DNA from: UBA2033 sp035345875
GTDB taxonomy: Bacteria; Spirochaetota; Leptospiria; Leptospirales; Leptospiraceae
Direction of reading: 5' to 3'
Assembly: GCA_035345875.1 (NCBI GenBank)
Contig: DAORDH010000001.1
Coordinates: 124,001-188,000, forward strand
DNA length: 64,000 nucleotides
The translations under genes were made by a program, and so were the position numbers. The notes below the pieces were generated by a model, which worked only from the letters and a program-made list of their open reading frames with translations, made no database searches and was not told the origin of the DNA. Below are positions 45,501 to 54,341 of the stretch, piece after piece. Position 1 is the stretch's first letter; every line of letters begins with the position of its first letter.

Positions 45501-47576
45501 GAAAAATTACCGTTAGCCGCAGCGATCGCAATTGGAAATCATTTGGATCCAGTAGAGTATAAATTAGTGGATGAGAATGGGGAAGAAAAGTGGATATCAA
45601 TTCAAGCTGTGCCTTTGATCGATTCGGATCATAATGTTTATGGAGGGGTTGCAAGCTTTAGAGATGTTACTCAAAGGGTAAAAAATGAAAAAGTGATCCA
45701 TGAAAATGAAGCCTATTTAAAAGCAATCGTATCGTCTATCGATGATCTAATCTTTTTACTAGATAAAAAATATAGATTCCTAAATTGTTGGACAAATCGA
45801 CCAGACTTACTTGCTTATCCAAGAGAGTTTTTTATCGGAAAAACAATAAGAGAAACATTCGGTGAGGACTCTGATCTATCCTTTTTATTTGAGAAATCGA
45901 TTGAGAAAGTATTACAGAACAAACAAAATGCTTATGTTGAATATGAAATGGATGGAGAATGGTATAGCGCCAAATTTAATTATGTATATTTAAATCAAAT
46001 TCAAGAAGAAGCAGTTTCTTGTATGGCACAGAGTATACATGCAAAAAAACAATCTGAGTTGAATTTAATTAGGGCAAAGGAGGAAGCAGAGAGAGCGAAT
46101 AAAGCTAAAAGTGAATTTCTTGCAAATATGAGTCATGAGATTAGAACTCCTATGAATTCAATTCTTGGATTTGGAGAATTATTATATAATAGTCTTCAAA
46201 ATGAGATTCAAAAAGACTTTGCTCATTCAATTTTAACAAGTGGAAAGATTCTACTTAAACTAATAAATGATATATTAGATTTATCTAAAATAGAATCAGG
46301 TAAATTTAATATAACACTTAATCCTGTTAACTTACGTGTTGTTGCTAACGATATGCGAACTATCTTTTATCAAAAGATTATAGAAAAGAATATAGATTTA
46401 AAAATTGAAATCGAATCTAATTTTCCAGAATTAATTCTTTTAGACGATATACGAATTAGGCAAGTATTACTCAATATATTAGGCAATAGTATTAAATTTA
46501 CAGAGAATGGTTTTATAAGATTGGTAGTTAAATCCCGATCTTCTGAATCAGTAAACAATAAAGTTGATATTAGCATTTTAATTGAAGATACTGGTATTGG
46601 AATTGAAGAAGAAGATCAAAATAGAATCTTTGAGGCTTTTACACAAAGTAGAAAGCAAGACCAAAGTAAATATGGAGGAACTGGTCTTGGCTTAACAATT
46701 GCTCAGAAGTTAACAAATCTTATGGGAGGACAAATATTTCTAGAGAGCGAAAAAGGAAAAGGGACAAAGTTTTGGATTGATATGGAGAATATTGAAATAT
46801 ACAATCATTCTTCTAATATTTTAGAAAATGTAAATGTTTTACTAGGCAACGAGAATAAACAATTTGAGAAATCAAAAATACTAATAGTAGATGATTTACC
46901 AATTAATAGAAAATTAATTTATTCTTATCTAAAAGAATTTAAAGAACTGGAATTGTTTGAAGCAACGAATGGGGAAGAAGCAATTCAAGTAGTCAATAAA
47001 GAAAAGCCTGATATTATTTTGATGGATATTCGAATGCCGATATTAAATGGATATGAAGCAGCAAAAATTCTAAAATCGAAAGACGAGACAAAAGATATTC
47101 CTATTATAGTTTTAACCGCATCTATATCTGAAAATACAAAGAATGAAATTATGGATATTTGTGAAGGTTATATACAAAAGCCAATTCAAAAAAAAGTCTT
47201 AATTGGACAATTGCATACATATCTTAAATCAAAATTTATTCAGACGAAAGAAGTAAAACTGGATGAAAGTAGTATAGAAGAAAAAGTGGACATTGAAAAA
47301 AATAAAGTTCTATTTAAAATATTAAAAGAAGAAAAAGTTCAACAATGGCAAATTCATTCTAAGATACTTGATATGCAAGAAATTCAACTATTCGCAGAAG
47401 AAATTGAAAATTTGGCTCTAGAATATTATTCACCTGATATAAGAAAATGGGCATCCGAATTAAAAAGAAGTGTTAAAAATTTTGAAATTGATACAATGAA
47501 TGAATTATTGAAAAGTTTCTTACAAATTATAGAGAATCTAAAAAGTAATATAGATAAACATGACAATAAAAATTGA
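42528..47576 (+). CDS. Giant hybrid histidine kinase (GAF, multiple PAS, HisKA, receiver)
   Basis: The 1682-residue soluble protein starts with a GAF domain (about 20-170; SPIALISLVDSDRQWFKS, CAHAIL), then about eight PAS domains in a row (about 175-1165; repeated ITYANDEFCKIS, VGKTHKIVN, ILYANTNYYQWYG patterns). The kinase core has NMSHEIRTPMNSILGF (His about 1203) and GGTGLGLTIAQKL. A receiver follows (about 1452-1570; ILIVDDLPINRKLI, acceptor Asp in IILMDIRMPI about 1496), then a 110-residue helical tail that could be HPt-like, though no HxxKG-type motif is evident. There is no membrane segment. It overlaps the next gene's TTG but that gene more likely starts at 47579. Confidence 0.88.
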   Translation: MEVPNIPENEKERHKKLLEYNILDTLEEKEFDDIAKLAAQICNSPIALISLVDSDRQWFKSNIGLDAKETPRDISYCAHAILTDEILEIEDSANDPRFYDNPLFLNTPIVRFYAGAPLITSDGYRIGTLCVIDRDAKKLNDQQLQTLKVLSNNVINLLELRKNLYETKDSEIILKDILDNTEDMIQNIQLSDGRILYANPSWLNTLGYTKEESKNLRFNDIIHPESLDHCMFLYQKIANGEDIKDFHAIFITKNKSKVFVRGSSGCVFKNGKPYSTRGIFQNITRETESELNEFKLKSRLEYLLEHSPTIIYTSKVNDDFGATYISPNVEKILGLNQNQFLKDSGFWLNSIHPEDRERIVIGLEQLFLNNKHVHVYRFLSGNGMYRLMRDELRLIRDSSEKPMEIVGSMVDITDSKEIELALQRSNVQVRDFAQALDAHGIVAITDSKGIITYANDEFCKISKYNRKELVGKTHKIVNSDFHSDYFFTVMWETIKNGNVWKGEIQNKAKDGTLYWVDTTIVPFKNEKNQIYQYVAIRKDITKRKEAERSLIESESRFRAVTESANAGIITVNMNRLIIGWNLAAQKLFGYYFNEAIGKNLAQLIPNINYKMFQDYIENYIYPNKIENPQALEIKGERKNGILFPIEVSISTYEINTERFFTLFIQDISYRKNAEGALRRSEEEYKSLVQNAPDIIMKVNLNDEITFINRVTPGLKVSEVIGVKTENFILPKYREIVRKKHSESIFNRKNIQYETEFLNPDGTTSWYSTYVSPILLNEEVIGLTLVTRNIDERKKLEQRLIDQNRFIQKITDYIPGMVGYISKDQKILYANTNYYQWYGVSPKQIEGMRLEELLGDSFLKIEKYIERALEGEIQKFDSEIIKTNGEKSHLWYQYIPDIVDDTVVGFVVVSLDITEQKLTERNLIRTKNKLNTILEAIPEGLIEVDLNGEIIFANKGAGDILNIEQLNRSEKYYKTKLWKSEFLDAFGSYTNVEKLPLAAAIAIGNHLDPVEYKLVDENGEEKWISIQAVPLIDSDHNVYGGVASFRDVTQRVKNEKVIHENEAYLKAIVSSIDDLIFLLDKKYRFLNCWTNRPDLLAYPREFFIGKTIRETFGEDSDLSFLFEKSIEKVLQNKQNAYVEYEMDGEWYSAKFNYVYLNQIQEEAVSCMAQSIHAKKQSELNLIRAKEEAERANKAKSEFLANMSHEIRTPMNSILGFGELLYNSLQNEIQKDFAHSILTSGKILLKLINDILDLSKIESGKFNITLNPVNLRVVANDMRTIFYQKIIEKNIDLKIEIESNFPELILLDDIRIRQVLLNILGNSIKFTENGFIRLVVKSRSSESVNNKVDISILIEDTGIGIEEEDQNRIFEAFTQSRKQDQSKYGGTGLGLTIAQKLTNLMGGQIFLESEKGKGTKFWIDMENIEIYNHSSNILENVNVLLGNENKQFEKSKILIVDDLPINRKLIYSYLKEFKELELFEATNGEEAIQVVNKEKPDIILMDIRMPILNGYEAAKILKSKDETKDIPIIVLTASISENTKNEIMDICEGYIQKPIQKKVLIGQLHTYLKSKFIQTKEVKLDESSIEEKVDIEKNKVLFKILKEEKVQQWQIHSKILDMQEIQLFAEEIENLALEYYSPDIRKWASELKRSVKNFEIDTMNELLKSFLQIIENLKSNIDKHDNKN

Positions 47577-47578
47577 AT

Positions 47579-48661
47579 ATGAAAGAAAAAATTATTTTAA
47601 TAGTAGATGATACTCAGAAAAATATTCAGCTTTTAGGGCAAATTCTGACTCCGGTCGGATATAGAATCATTGTAGCAATGAACGGCATACAAGCGTTAAA
47701 TGCACTTGAAATTCAAAAACCAGATATAATTCTAATGGATGTTAATATGCCTGAAATGGATGGGTTTGAAGCTTGTAAGAGAATAAAAGAAAATGATTTA
47801 TTTAAAGATATTCCTATTATTTTTTTAACAGCCAGAACGGATTCAAATGATATTATGCAGGGCTTCGAATATGGAGGAGCAGATTATATTACGAAGCCAT
47901 TTAATTCAAAAGAGCTATTGATTCGAATTTCTTATCAATTAGAATTAAAAGACCAAAGAGAGGAGTTAATTCGTGTAAACACTGAAAATAAACAATTGCT
48001 AAGAGTCTTGTTGCATGATCTCAGAAATCCTGTGGGCGCAATTGACGTTATGTGTGAAATGCTAAAACAAAATTCTGAAAATAAAGATAAAATTATTAAT
48101 CTTATCTCGCAAGCAACAAAGAATTCTATGAGTATTTTAGAAAATGTAAAGACAATGTTCAGTGTTGGAGATAAGTATATTCCAAATTTGGTTTTATTTA
48201 ATGTGAAATCTACAATAGAATCGGCTTTGCGAATATTTGATCATCAATTTAATTCTAAGAATATCTCTCTAGAAATAAATATTCCTGACAATTTAAAAGC
48301 TGTAGTAGATGGAAGTTCTTTTACTGATTCTGTTTTTAATAATATAATTACGAATGCTATAAAATTTTCATTTCCAGGTTCTAAGGTGATAGTTTCAGCA
48401 GAAGAAATTGACGACAAAGTTAAATTAACAGTTCAAGACTATGGAATGGGAATTCCTCCAAAAATATTGGAAAATATTTTTGATATTTCTAAGCCTACGA
48501 GTAGAATAGGAACTAACGGTGAAAAAGGGACTGGATATGGAATGCCTCTAGTAAAAAAATTTGCTGAACTTTCTAAAGCAAAAATAGAAATTCATTCTAT
48601 TGAAAAACCCAATGAAGGGCATGGAACTAGGGTTAGTCTTTACTTAGAAAAAAAGATTTAG
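47579..48661 (+). CDS. Receiver - histidine kinase fusion
   Basis: The 360-residue product has an N-terminal receiver (about 5-122; ILIVDDTQKNIQLL, acceptor Asp in IILMDVNMPEMDGFEA near 53, KPF at about 107) followed by a HisKA/HATPase core (VLLHDLRNPVGAID, His about 142; NAIKFSF, DYGMGIPPK, KGTGYGMPLVKKF). The ATG at 47579 is preferred to an in-frame TTG at 47573 that overlaps the previous stop. Adjacent to the hybrid kinase, it can receive its phosphate through the receiver and act further through its own kinase. Core similar to the kinases at 17928-23800. Confidence 0.85.
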   Translation: MKEKIILIVDDTQKNIQLLGQILTPVGYRIIVAMNGIQALNALEIQKPDIILMDVNMPEMDGFEACKRIKENDLFKDIPIIFLTARTDSNDIMQGFEYGGADYITKPFNSKELLIRISYQLELKDQREELIRVNTENKQLLRVLLHDLRNPVGAIDVMCEMLKQNSENKDKIINLISQATKNSMSILENVKTMFSVGDKYIPNLVLFNVKSTIESALRIFDHQFNSKNISLEINIPDNLKAVVDGSSFTDSVFNNIITNAIKFSFPGSKVIVSAEEIDDKVKLTVQDYGMGIPPKILENIFDISKPTSRIGTNGEKGTGYGMPLVKKFAELSKAKIEIHSIEKPNEGHGTRVSLYLEKKI

Positions 48662-48711
48662 TCTATTTATTTTAATTTACTTTTTTATATTCATTATATT
48701 TCCATAAAGGA

Positions 48712-49566
48712 ATGGAAGTTATAAAAAATAAAATCGAATTAAATCAAAGGATTAGAAAACTTAAACTAGAAGGAAAGAAAATCGCCTTTGCTCCCACCAT
48801 GGGTTTTTTACATGAAGGACATATAGAATTATTTAATGAGTGTAAATCCAATGCAGATATATCTGTAACATCTATATTTGTAAACCCTGCGCAATTCAAT
48901 GATCCAAAAGATTTTGAAAAGTATCCGAGAAATACAGATTCTGATCTAAAAAAGTGTGAGAAAGCTCTCATTGATATTGTATACCTTCCAGAGGTTAATG
49001 ATATTTATCCACAAGGTAAAGTTCCTGATATAAATATCCGAATTCCTCATTTAATGCGCAATCTTTGTGCTACAACTAGACCTGGTCATTTTGAAGGTGT
49101 TCTTCTAGTAATATCCAATCTTTTTCATATTGTTGAACCGGATATTGCTTTTTTTGGGAAAAAGGATTATCAGCAATACTTGATTATAAAAGAATTTGCA
49201 AAGGTAACTGGGATGAATATCGACGTGATAGGTGTAGAAACCATTCGAGAAAAAGATGGGCTTGCGATGAGTTCTAGAAATGCAAGGTTGAGTTCAGAGG
49301 AAAGGGAGGCGGCGACGTTAATTCCTAGAGCTTTCCAACTATGCAAAGAATATATTTATGGAAAAGGAAGAGATCCTAAAAAAATAAAAAGTATTTTCTC
49401 TGAGGTAATTCTGAGTTCTTCGAAAATGAGGATCGATTATATTGAAGTTTTAAATGCAAATAATTTAGGTGATTTGGAAGTCTTAACGGGAGAAATACTA
49501 ATTGCTGTTGCAATCTTTTGTGGAGAAGTTCGTCTTATTGATAATATTCGATTGACACTTAGCTAA
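48712..49566 (+). CDS. panC: Pantothenate synthetase
   Basis: The 284-residue enzyme condenses pantoate and beta-alanine with ATP to pantothenate, the coenzyme A precursor. The nucleotidyl-transferase motif PTMGFLHEGHIELF (about 27-40, HxGH) and the LAMSSRNARLS motif (about 184-194) are intact, as is NPAQF and FFGKKDYQQY. Length is normal. It has a weak AAGG before the ATG at 48712. panB and panD are not adjacent. Confidence 0.94.
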   Translation: MEVIKNKIELNQRIRKLKLEGKKIAFAPTMGFLHEGHIELFNECKSNADISVTSIFVNPAQFNDPKDFEKYPRNTDSDLKKCEKALIDIVYLPEVNDIYPQGKVPDINIRIPHLMRNLCATTRPGHFEGVLLVISNLFHIVEPDIAFFGKKDYQQYLIIKEFAKVTGMNIDVIGVETIREKDGLAMSSRNARLSSEEREAATLIPRAFQLCKEYIYGKGRDPKKIKSIFSEVILSSSKMRIDYIEVLNANNLGDLEVLTGEILIAVAIFCGEVRLIDNIRLTLS

Positions 49567-49586
49567 CTTATCCTAAGATTTCTGCT

Positions 49587-50135
49587 ATGGAAATAATCAT
49601 CGAGTGTATTCTAAATCCTGGAGTTCCCTGTGATAGTATTTTAAATTATACCTATGTTCTCTGGTTTGTATTTGGTATCGTTTTAATTGTTTTAGAATTT
49701 TTTATTCCAGGAGTTTTTATTATCTTTTTTGGGCTAGGTGCATTAGTTACTAGCTTATTTCATTATTTATTTATACTTTCCTTTGGAATGCAAATAACTA
49801 CTTGGATAGTAGCAGCATTTGCGATAATGTTATTTGGGGCAAAATTTTTGAAAGATTTATTTCCTTCTGAAGAGTCATATGAACCAACTATGAAAGAGAG
49901 TGTGAGTGGAAGAATCGCACTCGCAATTAAAAATATTCATGTAGGAAGAAAAGGCGGACGTATCTCATTTCAAGGAACAGATTGGGATGCAGTCTCGATG
50001 GATTTGGAGATTCCTAAAGGTAGTTATGTAAAAATTCTAGATAGAGAAAACCTCACCTATCAGGTTCAGTCGGCAACCCAAGAAGAAATCAATCAATACC
50101 TAAGCTCTATAAAAAAAGTAGAAGAGGAGGATTGA
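49587..50135 (+). CDS. NfeD-like membrane protein
   Basis: The 182-residue product has two or three closely spaced membrane helices (about 22-80, with VLEFFIPGVFIIFFGLGALV typical of NfeD) and a C-terminal OB-like domain (about 105-165, GRISFQGTDWDAVS, GSYVKILDRENLTYQV). NfeD proteins pair with SPFH/stomatin proteins in membrane microdomains and are nearly always encoded beside them, as here. The gene for the first SPFH protein starts immediately after its stop codon. Confidence 0.85.
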   Translation: MEIIIECILNPGVPCDSILNYTYVLWFVFGIVLIVLEFFIPGVFIIFFGLGALVTSLFHYLFILSFGMQITTWIVAAFAIMLFGAKFLKDLFPSEESYEPTMKESVSGRIALAIKNIHVGRKGGRISFQGTDWDAVSMDLEIPKGSYVKILDRENLTYQVQSATQEEINQYLSSIKKVEEED

Positions 50136-50657
50136 GTGACTTTTGTATTAGCAAGACTTCTTGTTGTGCTTGCCATTCTTTTTATTTTGGCTTATTTTTT
50201 AATGGTAGTGATCGTTCCTGAAAATTCTGTATTTATACAAGAGAGACTCGGACGATATACAAGGACATTAAATCCTGGAGTTTATTTTCAAGTTCCAATC
50301 ATTGAAAAAATTGCTTTTAGATTTACACAAAAAGAACAAATTAGAATTATTAAAGAATTAGTATGCACAGCGGCTAATGGTAGTAAGGTGTATATAGATG
50401 CAATATTTATATTTCAAATAGAAGATCCTGTAAAGGCTGCCTATACAACAGAAAATTATATTGAATCCGTTTTAATTGAAACAGAAAATAGTATAATAAC
50501 AGAAATTCAAAACTATTTGCCCGAGGAGATAATTCCCAAAAAATATGGTATCAATCAAAGCATCGTCAAGAACACAGGAGAAATTTGTAAAAACTTTGGA
50601 TTGAAAATAATACGTTTTGAAATTCAGCAAATGAAACGAGATGCTAAAATTACATAA
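50136..50657 (+). CDS. Short SPFH-domain protein
   Basis: The 173-residue product has an N-terminal membrane helix (about 5-28) and an SPFH core (VVPENSVFIQERLGRYTRTLNPGVYF, ending IIRFEIQQMKRDAK). It stops where the related proteins downstream continue into a 130-residue coiled coil, so it lacks the oligomerisation region. The GTG start directly abuts the nfeD stop and has a strong AGGAGG at 50125-50130. It may cap or modulate the larger SPFH oligomers, or be a degraded copy. Its conserved positions differ from its two neighbours more than they differ from each other. Confidence 0.8.
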   Translation: MTFVLARLLVVLAILFILAYFLMVVIVPENSVFIQERLGRYTRTLNPGVYFQVPIIEKIAFRFTQKEQIRIIKELVCTAANGSKVYIDAIFIFQIEDPVKAAYTTENYIESVLIETENSIITEIQNYLPEEIIPKKYGINQSIVKNTGEICKNFGLKIIRFEIQQMKRDAKIT

Positions 50658-50703
50658 GCAAGTTATGCGAATTAAATTTATTTTTTAAATTAAAGGAGAT
50701 AAT

Positions 50704-51639
50704 ATGGGAACAACATTTACAATTATTTTTATAATTGCGATCATAATCGTTTACAAAACTTTTATAATAGTTCCGGAACAATATGCGTTTATTAAGGAAC
50801 GTTGGGGAAAATATCAAGATCCACCTCTTACAGCGGGATTTCATTTCTTGATTCCTATTATGGATCGCATTCACTATGAGCATACATTGAAAGAGGTAGC
50901 GTATGACGTTCCTCCACAAGAATGTATCACAAAAGATAACGTTACAGTTGAAGTGGATGGAATTTTATATTTAAAAATTTTAGATCCAGCGAAAGCATCT
51001 TACGGGATAGATAATTATTTACTCGCCACAACTCAGCTTGCAAAGACTACTCTTAGATCTGAGATAGGTAAATTAAATTTAGATGACACTTTTTCGGAAA
51101 GAGATGAGATCAATCAAAATGTTGTGAAACAAATTGACCATGCGACTGATCCCTGGGGAATCAAAGTAACTAGATATGAGATAAAGAATATTACTCCACC
51201 TAAACAAGTTCTTCATTCAATGGAACAACAAATGAGAGCGGAAAGAGAAAAAAGAGCAGAGATTACAATCTCAGAGGGCGAAAAAGCTGCCCGAATCAAC
51301 AGATCTCTTGGAGAGAAGAAAGAAGCAATCAATGTTTCTGAGGGAGAAAAGCAAAAGCGTATCAATGAAGCAGAAGGGCGAGCAAAGGAGATTGAATTTG
51401 TTGCAAATGCGACTGCTACCGGAATCAAAGTAGTGGCGGAAGCAATTTCAAATAAAGGTGGGGAAGATGCTGTTGATCTACAGATCACACAAGCTTATTT
51501 AGAGTCACTCGGAAAGATTTTAATGAGCTCAAAAACAACCGTTCTTCCATCCAATATGGCGAATATCGTTGGTGCGTTTGAAGGTTTATCTAAAGTGACT
51601 GGATCTTTTCCAGATTCTAAGAAAGGAGATAAAAAATAA
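50704..51639 (+). CDS. SPFH (stomatin/prohibitin-like) protein 1
   Basis: The 311-residue product has one N-terminal membrane helix (about 4-22), an SPFH domain (about 22-170; VPEQYAFIKERWGKYQDPPLTAGFHF, ECITKDNVTVEVDGILYLKI) and a helical coiled coil with EGEKAARINR-type repeats (about 180-260). It forms membrane-bound rings or microdomains. It starts with AAGGAG at 50692-50697. Its end overlaps the next gene by one base. Together with NfeD and its neighbours it makes a likely membrane-scaffold operon. Confidence 0.9.
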   Translation: MGTTFTIIFIIAIIIVYKTFIIVPEQYAFIKERWGKYQDPPLTAGFHFLIPIMDRIHYEHTLKEVAYDVPPQECITKDNVTVEVDGILYLKILDPAKASYGIDNYLLATTQLAKTTLRSEIGKLNLDDTFSERDEINQNVVKQIDHATDPWGIKVTRYEIKNITPPKQVLHSMEQQMRAEREKRAEITISEGEKAARINRSLGEKKEAINVSEGEKQKRINEAEGRAKEIEFVANATATGIKVVAEAISNKGGEDAVDLQITQAYLESLGKILMSSKTTVLPSNMANIVGAFEGLSKVTGSFPDSKKGDKK

Positions 51640-52562
51640 TGGAATACATTGTTGGAATATTTTGGGTTCTTTTTGCATTATTCATTGCTTTTAAATTTAT
51701 TCGTTCCGTTCGAATTGTGCCAGCACAAGAAGTGTTGATAGTGGAAAGATTGGGGAGATACCATCAAACTTTAAATGCGGGTCTACATTTCCTAATTCCT
51801 TTTATTGATAAGGTTACTTATTCACATACACTGAAAGAACAGGCTATCGAAGTGCAACCTCAGATTTGTATTACCAAAGATAACGTTCAGGTTAAAGTAG
51901 ACGGTGTTTTATATTTAAAGATACTGGATGCTCAAAAAGCAAGTTATGGGATTGAAGATTATAGATTTGCCGCCATTCAACTAGCGCAAACTACAATGCG
52001 TGCAGTTATTGGAACCTTAGAGCTAGATAAAACATTTGAGGCGAGAGATTCGATTAACCATAGGATTGTTGAAGTCATTGATTCGGCTGCAGAACTCTGG
52101 GGCATACAAGTGAATCGATATGAAATTCAAAACTTAACTCCTCCTAAAACTGTTTTAGAGGCTATGGAAAAGCAGAAGACTGCAGAGCTAAATAAGAAAG
52201 CAGAAATTTCACTCTCGGAAGGAGATAGAGATTCTAAAATCAATCGCTCGGAAGGTTTGAAGCAAGAAGCAGTTAACAAATCAGAAGGGGAAATGCAAAG
52301 ACGGATTAATGAAGCAGAAGGACGAGCAAAAGAAATTGAAGCAATTGCGAGTGCAACCGCGAAAGGGATTGAGGCTGTAGCCAATGCCATAAATACCAAG
52401 AATGGTAAAGAAGCAGTTAAACTTCAAATCGTTCAGGGCTTTATTAAAGAGTTTACTTCTCTTGCAAAATCAAATACTGAAATTGTATTACCAATGAATT
52501 TGACCGATATAGAATCTATAACAAGTTCTGTTGTGAGTATAATTGATAAAGAAAAAGGATAA
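51639..52562 (+). CDS. SPFH (stomatin/QmcA-like) protein 2
   Basis: The 307-residue product closely resembles the preceding one: membrane helix (about 4-22), SPFH domain (VPAQEVLIVERLGRYHQTLNAGLHFLIPF, ICITKDNVQVKVDGVLYLKI), then coiled coil (NRSEGLKQEAVNKSEGEMQRR-type repeats, INEAEGRAKEIEAIA). Only the C-terminal tail differs clearly. It was probably made by tandem duplication and could form mixed oligomers. RBS AAGGAG at 51623-51628 is inside the previous gene. Confidence 0.9.
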   Translation: MEYIVGIFWVLFALFIAFKFIRSVRIVPAQEVLIVERLGRYHQTLNAGLHFLIPFIDKVTYSHTLKEQAIEVQPQICITKDNVQVKVDGVLYLKILDAQKASYGIEDYRFAAIQLAQTTMRAVIGTLELDKTFEARDSINHRIVEVIDSAAELWGIQVNRYEIQNLTPPKTVLEAMEKQKTAELNKKAEISLSEGDRDSKINRSEGLKQEAVNKSEGEMQRRINEAEGRAKEIEAIASATAKGIEAVANAINTKNGKEAVKLQIVQGFIKEFTSLAKSNTEIVLPMNLTDIESITSSVVSIIDKEKG

Positions 52563-52567
52563 TTAAT

Positions 52568-53359
52568 ATGGCATTATCTGCTGATCAAATTGTAGAATTA
52601 CAAAAATTACAAAGACTTTTAAGTTTATTAGAAAAAACTTTGTCCGCTTCTAAAAATGATGAGCAGAAAAAGCGAGTATCGAAGGATATCCAGAAATTTA
52701 AATCTAAGATACTCGCAATCTCACCAAGTGGGATTCCAGATAATTTTCATAATGCGGTTAGCCCTTTAAATACTCAGAACGTTAGTTCTCAAGGTGGAAT
52801 GCAGCCGGCACAAGCAGCTTCTAATGTTCTATCGAATATAGCTGTTATGAAAATTTCACCACATTCGCATGACCAAGAAATCAATTTAATAGCAACTTTA
52901 ATCAATGTAATGGAAACGGAATATATTCCTGTTTTAGGAGATGCACATACTAAGTTTGATTTCTCTCATGCGACAGAGAGAGATACCGTCTTAAAGCACC
53001 TTGAAAACATTCGCCGCACTATGAAAGTTTTAACAGAGACGATAGAAGAATACGCTCAATCTGAAAAACAAGATTTTAAAGAACAGCTTGGTAGAATGAA
53101 AAATAAGCAGTCTCGTATTTTTATATCTGAGGCGGGTGAGTTGTTTAGAGCATTTAGAGATTTTCTAGAAAAAGTGGAAGCAGATATGGAATCTGGTGGG
53201 GTTGTTGTTATGAATTTAGGCGAGAAAGTTCATTTCAATTCCAGGTTTGAGAGGGCGACCATTTTAGAAGGTAAGGATGTCGGCTATTGCTTAAAACAAT
53301 TTTTAGAGTTTACGCGTGCAGCACTTGATAGCGTAAATCTTCCAATGATAAAAAAGTAA
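52568..53359 (+). CDS. Conserved unknown protein downstream of SPFH genes
   Basis: The 263-residue product is not one I recognise. It has a charged coiled-coil start (about 1-55), a flexible Gly/Ala/Gln-rich segment (about 65-92), then a helical, acidic domain (about 95-260) with HSHDQEINLIATLINVME and GVVVMNLGEKVHFNSRFERA. No signal peptide or membrane segment. It starts six bases after the SPFH stop and ends two bases before the pdxA-like gene, so it is in the same operon and may bind the SPFH assembly on the cytoplasmic side. Confidence 0.65.
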   Translation: MALSADQIVELQKLQRLLSLLEKTLSASKNDEQKKRVSKDIQKFKSKILAISPSGIPDNFHNAVSPLNTQNVSSQGGMQPAQAASNVLSNIAVMKISPHSHDQEINLIATLINVMETEYIPVLGDAHTKFDFSHATERDTVLKHLENIRRTMKVLTETIEEYAQSEKQDFKEQLGRMKNKQSRIFISEAGELFRAFRDFLEKVEADMESGGVVVMNLGEKVHFNSRFERATILEGKDVGYCLKQFLEFTRAALDSVNLPMIKK

Positions 53360-53360
53360 A

Positions 53361-54341
53361 ATGAAAAGCATTATTATCAGCGCAGGAGATCCATCCGGAA
53401 TCTCCTATGAAATATTTGACAAGGGATTTTCCTTTTTAAAAAAGAATGCGAAAGACTATAAGATATTATTCATTGAAACGCAGAACTGTATCAGTTCAAA
53501 ATATAAAAATAAAAACAATCAAATTCAAATAGATCAAGTAGATGATTTTTTCTCCAAGAAGAGTTCGTTTAAGTCAGGAATTTATTTTTTAAGTCTTAAC
53601 ATTTTAAAAACAAAAGAAAAAATCCAAATCGGGGAACCCTCTATTCTGAGTGGTAAATGTGCATATACTTCTCTTATGATAGCGATGGGAATTATACGAA
53701 AGTATGGAGGAAATTTAATTACACTCCCTTTAAGTAAAGAGTGGGTTATAAAAGCTAAGATCCCTAAGTTTACAGGGCATACGGAGGAATTGGCAGATTT
53801 TTTTAAAAAGAAAACTTTTATGATGATGTATGGGGAGAAGCTAAAAGTTATACCTCTCACAACCCATATTCCGATTCAAAAGGTAAGTAACGCTTTAAAG
53901 AAAGTTTCCACTAAAGAATTAATTTCTGCAATTCAGAGTAATCGACTCTTAAATAAACCTAAAATTGCAATCTGTGGGTTAAATCCACATGCTGGTGAGA
54001 ATGGCAAAATTGGTTTAGAGGAGGTATCTATTCTAAATCCAATGATTAAAAAACTGAAAAAGTCGGGACTTAACGTTTCCGGTCCAATATCTGCGGATTC
54101 ATTGTTTATTCCCGAATATTCGAAAAAATTTGATTTAATTCTAGCTTGTTATCATGATCAGGGTTTAATTCCATTTAAAGCCTTTGAGGGTAAAAATGGA
54201 GTTAACGTTACACTTGGGCTTGATTTTATAAGAGTATCTCCAGATCATGGAACTGCGTTTGATATTGCGGGCAAAAATAAAGCAGACCCGACAAGTTTTA
54301 TTCAATGTGTAAAGGTATTGACCCAAGATGACATTTATTGA
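53361..54341 (+). CDS. pdxA: PdxA-family dehydrogenase (vitamin B6 pathway)
   Basis: The 326-residue product belongs to the PdxA family, which oxidises 4-phospho-hydroxy-threonine in pyridoxal phosphate synthesis. Metal-binding His and motifs are present: FTGHTEELADFF (about 136), LNPHAGENGKIGLEE (about 205), ISADSLF, ACYHDQGLIPFKAF (about 262) and RVSPDHGTAFDIAG. ISAGDPSGISYE opens the N-terminus. The family also includes PdxA2-type enzymes for other hydroxy-threonine phosphates, so substrate is not certain. It overlaps the next gene by 14 bases. Confidence 0.85.
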   Translation: MKSIIISAGDPSGISYEIFDKGFSFLKKNAKDYKILFIETQNCISSKYKNKNNQIQIDQVDDFFSKKSSFKSGIYFLSLNILKTKEKIQIGEPSILSGKCAYTSLMIAMGIIRKYGGNLITLPLSKEWVIKAKIPKFTGHTEELADFFKKKTFMMMYGEKLKVIPLTTHIPIQKVSNALKKVSTKELISAIQSNRLLNKPKIAICGLNPHAGENGKIGLEEVSILNPMIKKLKKSGLNVSGPISADSLFIPEYSKKFDLILACYHDQGLIPFKAFEGKNGVNVTLGLDFIRVSPDHGTAFDIAGKNKADPTSFIQCVKVLTQDDIY

